From: Orobanche coerulescens
Lineage: Eukaryota > Streptophyta > Magnoliopsida > Lamiales > Orobanchaceae
DNA: 64,000 bases
Assembly: GCA_033398695.1 (NCBI GenBank)
Contig: CM065802.1
Span: 143,764,096 to 143,828,095 of the forward strand
Direction of reading: 5' to 3'
A model generated the notes under the pieces. It was not told where the DNA came from, did not search any database, and saw nothing but the letters and a program-made list of their open reading frames with translations. Shown here one piece after another: positions 55,951-64,000 of the stretch. The translations under genes and the position numbers were made by a program. Every line of letters begins with the position of its first letter. The stretch's first letter is position 1.

Positions 55951-57407
55951 AAGAATCAAAAAGCTCGGGGTGTCTCGAATGCATATCCTCCTATTGCACC
56001 TTGACCAAAGGAATGGTTTTGTGCCTTAACTGTTTGTCTCGATGCTCCAAAATCTTGACGGGCCTCTCTTCAAACGTAACATCCTTCTCGATCTCCACGT
56101 CCCCAAAGTCAATAATGTGGGACGGGTCCAGAACGTACTTCCTCAACTGGGAAACGTGAAATACGCTATGAACATGACTCAGCGACGGAGGTAACGCCAA
56201 ACGGTACGCTAACTCACCGACTCTCTCTAATACCTCGAAATGTCCAATATATCTCGGGCTGAGTTTCCCCTTCTTCCCAAAACGGAAAACTCCTTTCGTC
56301 GGAGACACTCTCAACAGAACATGATCTCCCACTTCAAACTCCAAAGGTCTACGCCTAATATCCGCATAAGACTTTTGTCGACTCTGAGCAGCCAACATCC
56401 TCTTCCTAATCAATTCAACTTTCTCCCTTGTCTCCAACACAAGGGCCGGCTCGGTGCCAACCACATCGGACGGCTCATCCCAACATATCGGTGATCGGCA
56501 ACGTCGGCCATAAAGTGCCTCATACGGTGCCATCTTAATCGACGCGTGCCAGCTATTATTATAAGTAAACTCAATTAAGGCCAAATGCTCCTCCCGATTA
56601 CTCACCTAACGCACACGCGCGCAACAAATCCTCGAACGTCTGAATGGTACGTTCGGACTGCCCATCGGTCTGGGGATGGAACGAAGTGCTCAAACGTAAC
56701 TGTCTCCCCAATGCCTTATGTACCGCCTGCCAAAAGTGCGATACAAACCGGCCATCTCTATCTGAAATAATGGTCCTCGGTGTACCATGAAGCCTCACTA
56801 TATGTGCGATAAAAATACGAGCCAACTTTTCTGGACCCCAAGTATCCTTGATGCCCAGAAAATGTGCCGACTTAGTCAGTCGGTCTACAATCACCGACAC
56901 CATATTCACACCAGTCTTCGTCCTCGGCAAACCCGTGACAAAATCCATAGAGATATCCTCCCACTTCCACTCCGGGACGGGAAGTGGTTTCAACAACCCG
57001 GCTGGCCGCTGATGCTCAATCTTGACTTGCTGACAAGTCAAACACTTAGCCACAAACTGAACTACCTCCTTCTTCATGTCGTTCCAGCAGAAATTCTTCC
57101 TTAAATCCTTATACATTTTACTCGAGCCCGGATGGACTGAGTAAGGTGACGCATGAGCCTCCCGCATAATACTCTGTCTTAATTCCGAGTCGTTCGGAAC
57201 ACACAACCGACCTTGGAATCTCAACACTCCGTCCTCATGAATAACAAATCCCGGGGCATTCCCCTTCCCTACACTCTCTCGAAGCTGAATAAACATCGGG
57301 TCCTCCAACTGTCCCGATTTAATGTCCTCGACCAGAGATGACGAAATCTCAAGAGTACGCAACTGCCCGGAACTCTCTGGCAGTACAATCTCAATGCTCA
57401 ACCTCAT
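55951..57407 (-). pseudogene. G3 integrase with truncated chromodomain
   Basis: Open from 57407 to 56598: zinc-binding H-H-C-C domain (H-P-G-S-S-K-M-Y, then CLTCQQVK), catalytic core (WKWEDISMDFVTGLP, VDRLTKSAHFLGIK, ISDRDGRFVSHFW, then HPQTDGQSERTIQTFE with the Glu), ended by a frameshift at about 56605. A second frame 56605-55991 holds EFTYNNSWHASIKMAPYEALY, GDHVLLRVSPTKG and HSVFHVSQLRKY. After VKVQ comes a TAG and then E-D-M-H-S-R-H-P-E-L-F-D-S: about 13 codons present in G1 (S-R-H-G-V-E-E-A-T-W-E region) are missing, removing the chromodomain core. Confidence 0.87.
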
Positions 57408-57908
57408 AAACTCTCGCTGAAGTCCCTACTGGCCCATGAGTAACTCAAGCGCCCGAAGCGATACCGATTTCCGGCTCAAGGCATCTGCTACCACATTAGC
57501 CTTTCCCGGATGATAAAGGATCTCGAGATCGTAATCTTTAATTAATTCCAACCATCTCCTCTGTCTCATATTGAGCTATTTCTAGGTGAAAATGTACTTT
57601 AGGCTCTTGTGATCGGTGAAAATCTGACACGACGATCCATACAAGTAATGACGCCAGATCTTCAACGCAAATACGACTGCGGCCAACTCAAGATCATGCG
57701 TAGGGTAATTCAATTCATACGGTTTCAACTGACGGGAAGCATAGGCAATCGTCCTCCCGTGCTGCATAAGTAAGCATCCGAGCCCTTGGCCCGAAGCATC
57801 ACTATAAACTGAGAAACCATCATTACCACTCGGTAAAGCCAAAACGGGAGCGGTCGTCAACCGGTTCTTCAATTCCTCAAAACTATTATGCCTCTCATCG
57901 GTCCACAC
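57408..57908 (-). pseudogene. G3 RNase H
   Basis: [16 protein letters not shown] carries the first catalytic Asp, followed by [20 protein letters not shown] and [12 protein letters not shown]. Two close stops follow (near 57576-57581) where G1 reads S-Q-K-E-L-N-M-R. The tail to 57408 includes [16 protein letters not shown]. It would degrade the RNA strand after copying. Confidence 0.85.
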
Positions 57909-57923
57909 AAACTTCTCTGACTT

Positions 57924-59201
57924 CTATAACAACTGAGTCAGCGGTCGAGCGAGCTTAGAGAACCCCTCGACGAATCTACGGTAATACCCGTCTAATCCCA
58001 GAAAACTGCAGACCTCCTTCAGATTCTTGGGCGGCGCCCAATCCAACACTGCCTCTACCTTATGTGGGTCCACACGAACACCCTCGGCCGAGATCACATG
58101 ACCGAGAAACATAAGCTCCCGTAACCAAAACTCGCACTTTGAGAACTTCGTAAAAAGATGCTGAGTTCTCAAAATATCTAGAACGATATGCAAATGACGG
58201 GCGTGCTCCTCCTCGCTCTTCGAGTAAATCAGGATGTCATCAATAAAAACAACTACACACTTATCGAGGTACTCGATAAAGACCTTGTTCATAAGCTGCA
58301 TGAACACGGCTGGTGCGTTAGTTAGCCCAAAAGGCATAACCACAAACTCGTAGTGATCGTATCTCGTCCGAAAGGCTGTCTTAGGCATATCGGTATCCTT
58401 CACTCGGAGCTGATAATACCCCGATCTAAAATCGATCTTCGAAAACACGGTTGCCCCTTGCAACTGATCAAACAAGTCATCAATCCTCGGGAGCGGATAC
58501 TTGTTTTTGATGGTCACTTTGTTCAACTCTCGGTAGTCGATACACAAACGAAGTGACCCATCCTTCTTTTTCACAAACAGGACCGGTGCGCCCCAAGGTG
58601 AAGCGCTCGGTCGAATATATCCCATGTCTAGCAACTCTCCCAAGTGTTTCTTCAGCTCCAGCATCTCGGCGGGCGCCATACGGTATGGCGTCTTAGAGAT
58701 CGGTGCTTCACCCGGCTCTAAATCAACGGTAAATTCAACTTCTCGGTCCGGCGGCAAACCCGACAACTCGTCTGGAAAGACATCAGGGTACTCACACATT
58801 ACCGGAATAGACGAGAGCTCGACTCCCCCTTCTTCCGATCTCAAAGTGTAACACCAATAGCCCGTGCAACCTCCTCGAAGAAGTCTCACCGCCCTCAAGG
58901 CGCTGATCAGAAGTCTCTGGCTACTCCGTTTACGCCCCACAAAAGAATGCTCGGTACCGTCGGAGGCTAACATCGAAACGATTCTCGTTCTATAATTCAT
59001 GATCGCCCCATGACGGTCCAGCCAATCCTCACCCAGAATCAAATCCTCATCTCTAATATCTACCGCAATCAGATTAGAAGGCCAAACCCTCCCCGCGATA
59101 CTCACTCGAAAATCTCTAACCTCACGATCCCCCACGATGCTATCCCCACTAGGCAGTTTAACAACAAATGGTTCACACACAACCAAGCAATCAATATACA
59201 T
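57924..59201 (-). pseudogene. G3 protease end and reverse transcriptase
   Basis: 425 open codons. First the protease C-terminal half ([37 protein letters not shown]), a linker, then reverse transcriptase from about 58700: [75 protein letters not shown] and the catalytic FIDDILIYS near 58240. Ends with a TAG after PLTQLL, in frame with RNase H, so a nonsense change. The polymerase itself looks complete. Confidence 0.9.
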
Positions 59202-60731
59202 TTACGCACACAATCCATAGATATAAAAGAATGCGTAGCACCAGAATCGAACAATACGGAAACAGGATGATCAAGGATGTGGACGGTACCTGTAGCCACC
59301 GTCGCGTCAGGATACCCTGCTCGTCTCATCTCGTACACTCGGGGTGGAACAGACCCCGCACTAGAAGCTCCCCCTCTAGAAGGCTGACCACGACCTCGAC
59401 CTCTACCAAAACACATTGCGGCCGAGGAACCTGCTTGCCTGATTCACACTCGGCTCTCCCGCAGCTGGGGCTGATATCTGAGTAACTGGAGCCCGAGCTG
59501 CATCCGTACAAAACTTAGCACGATGACCCATACGACCACGAGCAAGACACTGAATCGGAGGCCTATCACACTCACTCATCATGCGGCCCGGACGACTGCA
59601 GTTGAAGCACGTAGGACCACGAACGGAACCAGCAGGAGCAGACCTAGAACCGTTTCCTCGACCAACTGATGGCGACTGATTCCTGAAGACTCGCGAACCA
59701 GACTGAGCCTTCGGATACCCTCCCGAATTGCCTCCCGAAAACTTCCCGGAGGTCTTCTGCTTCTTTCCTTCAGTTGCCGTCTCTGTCGCAGAAAACGACA
59801 TCTCGTAAGCCATCGCTTTATTCTGATAATCTTTCAAAGTCGTGCACCCCAGACCAGACATGTAGTGGCGCACCCTCGGTTTCATCCGCATATCAAAGTG
59901 GCGGATCTTATCAAGCTCATCTCGGACTTGGTTTCTCACATAATGCAGCTGTTGATTGTAGTCTTTGATGGCTTGAGATATAGGAACATCTTGGGGCTTA
60001 GCCTCAAAGAAGGCTCGGATCCTCCCCTCTTTCACTGGCCAAGGACAAAATTCGTCTTCCATCAGATCCCGAAACTCTGCCCACGTAGCTGCCCGGTCAC
60101 GCGGTTTCACCGCTTGCCACCACGTCGCTGCCTCCTTGGCGAGGAAGTACTGAGCAATGGGAACCTTCCTCTCCTCAGAACAATTAGCAGCCTCAAATAC
60201 TTTCTCCATCTCGAATAGCCAATTCTCCCAACCAGAAGGGTCGGAAGCACCATCAAACTGCGGAGGACGCATACGAATCACGTCCTGAAGTAGCTTATCA
60301 TTGCCGAATCCAGTAGGCGGAACCGGGTTGGCATTAGCTTGGCCGACTAGAACGGCCTGAGTCAGTTACGTCATCTGGTTCGCTACCTGCTGCAAAATGT
60401 TGGCCACTCCAACATTCTCATGTGCATTACCGGAGCTAGCAGACTGGTCCTGCTGACCTCCGGAACTAGGGGGAACACTGTTCGACAAGGAAGGCATCGC
60501 CGAATCAGTTCCCGAGTGATCGGAAATGGCCGCCCCACCGGCTGCACCACGTCCCCTACTGCGTCCGCGACCGCGTCCGCGTCCTCTACCAGCAGTAATT
60601 CTGAAGAAGTAACGGGTAAGTACAATTCAAACGCAAAACGCAACAATATACGAAGACAGGAATAGAACATAACGATGAAACGAGTCAAGTTAGGAAAACT
60701 TACGAGCACCGGCGTACTGAGATGATGGCAT
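59102..60731 (-). pseudogene. G3 gag and protease start, with a likely intron
   Basis: Proposed start ATG at 60731 (MPSSQYAGA), a 103-nt intron, then an Arg-Gly-rich stretch (GRGRGRGRSRGRG), a stop near 60366, and the gag domain 60281-59403: RMRPPQFDGASDPSGWENWL, EVFEAANCSEERKVPIAQYF, ATWWQAVKPRD, then a Ser/Gly-rich linker and two degraded zinc knuckles (CFNCSRPGRMMSEC with His to Arg; CLARGRMGHRAKFC with one Cys to Arg). The frame shifts near 59410 into 59416-59102, which carries the protease motif VLFDSGATHSFIS. Confidence 0.82.
60601..60703 (-). other. Candidate gag intron of G3 (103 nt)
   Basis: Minus-strand GTGCTC|GTAAGTTTTCC donor and TTACTTCTTCAG|AATTAC acceptor. Matches the G1 intron (30060-30161) in position and length. 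The first exon here is 28 nt against 29 in G1, so joining is one base out of frame, probably a later one-base loss. Confidence 0.5.
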
Positions 60732-60805
60732 AGCAGTGATACTGTCCCAAAAACGGCACTTAACTAGACCCAACTAACCGACAGCCTAGGTATCCATAAA
60801 CCTAA

Positions 60806-60817
60806 GCTCCGATACCA
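60806..60817 (-). other. G3 primer-binding site
   Basis: Minus-strand TGGTATCGGAGC, five bases from the LTR (GAATA spacer as in G1 and G2); one base differs from the full Met-tRNA complement. Confidence 0.83.
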
Positions 60818-60822
60818 TATTC

Positions 60823-62465
60823 TGTAACACCCCCAAGACGTTCAGGGCATATTACATCGCCGTGGACTCCACATCATGGAATCCACCAGGCTAACGTACC
60901 AACAAGACATTTGACAACGACAAACAATTGTCAATAATACGACAATTCAATTAAGATTACAATCCGACAATAAAATCCAACATCAATCCATTTCCCAAAA
61001 CAGGAACACAACATTAACAATTTTGAAACAAGAAGTACTCGAGTACTTAAACCAATTTTATAATACAAAAGTCCCAAAATAAGACATCGAAAGTAATGGA
61101 CTGAACTGAACACCAACAAATGACCACTGATCAGTATCACGCTTGCCCATCATCCTCATACGGCTCAAGTGCTCGTTTGTCCCCACGATCGATACCTGAA
61201 ATACCAAAAACTATTTCCCCCATTTAAGGGGTTAGCGACAACTGCTAGTGCAAGTACAATCCATTTGAACTACATTCTAACCAGATGAATATAGGCGCCA
61301 AAAAGTCATTTTAGAAAACATTTTATATTCCGGAATATTTATGATGTACAATCACAAAACACATTATCTCCAACAAATCACAATTCAAAGTTAATCGTTG
61401 GTACGAGACTCACGGCCACCGTACCCCGCAGAGCCCCGTCGGACATCCCTGGGTGGCTAACCACAGTTCACGATACGCACACTCACGGCAATACGTATCC
61501 CTAGAGGCCCCGTCGGACCGTCCCTAGGTGAACATACACATAACCATCCACAACAACCATAATACAGCCATAATTCAAATACTAGAACATGTAAACAAAT
61601 GTAAAGTACTTGCCTTTGAGACATTCTTGAAGAAACGGAGTTGAAACCTGACTACGAATGGTCCGGGTGGAAAACGTCGGTTCCTAAATGAAGGATCAAC
61701 ACAGTTCAGTCCCAACGGACAACAATACTCTATTGGAATACACCCATAACCCCGGTTACAATTCATGACAAAAACGTTCAATCGATACGGGCGAGGGTTT
61801 ACGCAAAATCTCCCCGTATCAACAATTCACGGATTAAAATCAAGCCATTCGCTAGCGTACGCTAACAATAGGGAGTTAGCGTACGCTAACTGCACATCGG
61901 TAGCGCACGCAAGGCAACAGGAGTAGCGTGCGCTACCTACACAGCAGTTCAACACTGCTGATGCAGTAAGCTGCTGTCGAGGGTATAAAACACGAAACGC
62001 ACGACGAGACCAGAATCCAGGAACATAGACGCGGAGCATACAAGACGAAGGAGCTAAGCGCTGAAAGAAAATACAATTCCGACCACCGGAGGGTCCGTAA
62101 TGCGACAACGAAAAATAAGATTCCATAAACTATTAGGAAATTACAAAAATAGCCCAAGTGCCCGAAAATCACGAAACGACGTCGGATTTACAAACCGAAA
62201 GTCTCCACATGACCAACTCAACCATGCGAACTTGTACAAACCATGAAACAACGGAAACGAATGAGTTTTACAAGAATCGAACGTTCATACGGCAAAACAT
62301 GCCATAAAACGAAATTACGTGAAGACATCATCAAAACTCATCCAAATGGAAAAACTCCAAGAACAAAGTAGATTCAAAATGTCGAAACGGTTACAAGCGA
62401 GTCGATAAAAATAGACATACACTAAAAATGCAAACTGCTAAAAATAGAAAATTACGGATATTACA
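60823..62465 (-). repeat. G3 5' LTR, promoter deleted
   Basis: 1643 bp; lacks the segment equivalent to 54899-55293 of the 3' LTR, which contains the TATA box and three 12-mers. Keeps TAGCGTACGCTA at 61853-61864, the 18-bp palindrome at 61874-61891 and TAGCGTGCGCTA at 61924-61935. Confidence 0.92.
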
Positions 62466-62470
62466 CCAGA

Positions 62471-64000
62471 GGTGGATACCAATACTTCATTACATTCACG
62501 GATGATTTTAGCCGATATGGATATGTTTATCTTATGAAGTATAAACATGAATCTTTTGACATGTTCAAAATATTCCAGAATGAAGTACAGAATCAACTTG
62601 GCAAGAAAATTAAAGCCCTTCGATCGGATCGAGGTGGCGAATACTTGAGCCAAGAGTTCGATGATCATCTTAGGAGTTGTGGCATTGTTTCACAACTTAC
62701 TCCTCCCGGAACACCTCAGCATAACGGAGTGTCCGAGAGGAGGAATCGAACTTTATTAGATATAGTTCGATCCATGATGAGTCGAACAGAGCTTCCATTA
62801 TCATTTTGGGGCCACGTCTTAGAAACAGCAGCATTCACCCTTAACCGTGTTCCATCTAAAGCAGTTGAAAAGACACCATTTGAGAAATGGACTGGTAAAA
62901 GACCAAACTTGTCTTTTCTAAAGATCTGGGGTTGCGAAGCATTCGTAAGGCACCAAGTGTTTGACAAGCCGGCAAATGATTCGAAAGATGTTTATTTGTG
63001 GGATATCCTAAGGAAACTAAAGGATATTACTTTTACAAGCCCGCAGAGAACAAAGTGTTTGTTGCTCGAAATGCTGTATTCTTAGAAAGGGAATTTATTT
63101 TCAAAAGAGACAGTGGGAGAAGAGTAATTCTCGAGGAAACTCGAGAACCACAAGAAGACATCGCTTCACCGATGGAAACCGAACAAGCTCAACAATCAGT
63201 TGAAGAGCCCGTTCAAAGTACACAAGTCCCACGCAGATCGGATAGGATGCGACATGAACGTGAGAGATATGGTTATCTCGTAACAGAGGATGATGATGCA
63301 TCGCTCATAAATGATGAGCCTAGTACCTATACAGAAGCTGCTTCAGGACCAGAGTCCGAGGAATGGCTAGAAGCCATGAAGTCTGAGATGCAATCCATGT
63401 ATGACAATCAAGTTTGGAACTTGATAGACCCACCTGAGGGTGTTAAAACCATTGGGTGCAAATGGGTCTATAAAAAGAAGAAAGACATGGATGATAATCT
63501 GCAAGCCTATAAAGCTAGACTAGTGGCAAAAGGTTATAGATAGATTCATGGTGTTGACTATGATGAGACCTTTTCGCCAGTAGTCATGCTTAAATCAATT
63601 AGAATTTTACTTGCCATTGCCGCATACTATGATTATGAAATATGGCAAATGGATGTCAAAACAGCATTCCTTAATGGAAACTTACTCGAGGATGTGTACA
63701 TGACACAACCTGAAGGTTTTGTTCATCCAGAAAATTCTAAAAAGGTTTGCAAGCTTCAAAGATCCATTTATGGGTTGAAGCGAGCTTCTGAGTGGAATCT
63801 TCGTTTTGATGAAACTGTCAAAGAGTTTGGGTTCATTCAAAATGAAGATGAACCTTGTGTGTACAAGAAGGTTAGTGAGAGAATAGTTGTTTTCTTAGTC
63901 TTATATGTATATGACATATTACTCATTGGAAATGACATTCCCACCTTGCAGATAGTCAAGACTTGGTTGGGAAGTTGTTTCTCAATGAAAGACTTAGGAG
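62471..64000 (+). pseudogene. C4 integrase (rest) and reverse transcriptase, partial
   Basis: Resumes the integrase core: YFITFTDDFSRYGYVYLM, IKALRSDRGGEYLSQEFDDH, then PQHNGVSERRNRTLLDIVRS with the catalytic Glu. A frameshift near 62985 separates it from the C-terminal part (KETKGYYFYKPAENKVFVAR). Reverse transcriptase from about 63330: EWLEAMKSEMQSMYDNQVW, KWVYKKKKDMD, a TAG at 63541 where Gln is usual (R-x-I-H-G-V), then QMDVKTAFLNGNLLEDVYM and SIYGLKRASEWNLRFDE. The catalytic motif at 63904-63915 reads Y-V-Y-D instead of YVDD. The window ends inside the domain. Confidence 0.88.

Larger units (their letters stand above)
53878..62465 (-). mobile_element. G3: Tekay-like Ty3-gypsy retrotransposon
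   Basis: 8588 bp flanked by CCAGA (53873-53877, 62466-62470) inside C4 integrase. On the minus strand: 5' LTR 62465-60823, primer site, gag with likely intron, protease, reverse transcriptase, RNase H, integrase, hairpin, polypurine tract, 3' LTR 55913-53878. More complete than G1, but about six stops or shifts remain, and the 5' LTR has lost 395 bp including the TATA box. Protein similarity to G1 is high throughout (same motifs, same order). Confidence 0.93.
49278..64000 (+). mobile_element. C4: Ty1-copia element, cut by G3, running off the window
   Basis: 5' LTR 49278-50773, primer site 50775, leader, gag-protease frame 52360-53631, integrase split by G3 at 53878-62465, then reverse transcriptase up to the window end. 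Expected duplication CCTAA (49273-49277). It is the best-preserved copia copy: one long gag-protease frame and few lesions, so it is younger than C3, which it interrupts. Confidence 0.9.

Overview
The window looks like gene-free nuclear DNA of a flowering plant (probably a eudicot), made almost entirely of LTR retrotransposons inserted into one another. Evidence for a plant: primer-binding sites complementary to initiator-Met tRNA and tRNA-Asp, Ty1-copia and Ty3-gypsy (Tekay/Del-like, Athila-like, Tat-like) protein signatures, and Stowaway- and Tourist-type MITEs. The copia element C2 carries an extra reading frame after pol that resembles, from memory, a protein common in Lamiales genomes; this is weak taxonomic evidence. 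I found no host gene, tRNA, rRNA or CRISPR array.

Layout, using labels for this report only. G0 (1-1668, +): 3' part of a gypsy-type LTR. A0 (1669-2355, +): relic of an Athila-like gag. C2 (2356-45019, -): a copia element whose 3' LTR opens in A0. C2 is cut by three insertions: C1 (2933-12390, +, copia) in its 3' LTR, G2 (15676-40355, +, gypsy-like without coding capacity) in its extra ORF, and C3 (45020 onward, +, copia) in its pol. G2 carries L1 (16191-21224, -, Tat-like non-autonomous element) in its 5' LTR and G1 (27366-37743, +, Tekay-like gypsy) in its 3' LTR. C3 is cut inside gag by C4 (49278 to beyond 64000, +, copia), and C4 is cut inside integrase by G3 (53878-62465, -, Tekay-like gypsy). 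A Stowaway-like MITE sits in the C1 3' LTR and a Tourist-like MITE in the G1 3' LTR. Nesting reaches five levels (A0 > C2 > C3 > C4 > G3).

Most boundaries are fixed by target-site duplications: AAAGT (G1), GCGTG (L1), CCAGA (G3), TA and TTA (MITEs), GTGTG/ATGTG (C1, imperfect). For L1, G1 and the MITEs the sister LTR supplies an uninterrupted empty site. All polyproteins carry stops, frameshifts or lost catalytic residues, so no element looks autonomous now.

The most interesting signals are non-coding and shared by the gypsy families G1, G2 and G3: (i) clusters of a 12-bp inverted repeat, TAGCG-NN-CGCTA, next to the LTR TATA box and again in the transcribed LTR; (ii) a GTCCGAYGGG module present twice, 72-74 bp apart; (iii) an 8-bp-stem hairpin before the polypurine tract with a compensatory base change, kept in the coding-less G2; (iv) in G1 and G3, two candidate introns of nearly identical length, a GC-AG intron of 417/418 nt inside the LTR and a GT-AG intron of 102/103 nt at the start of gag. 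These suggest a spliced, structured leader shared by a partly non-autonomous retrotransposon group.
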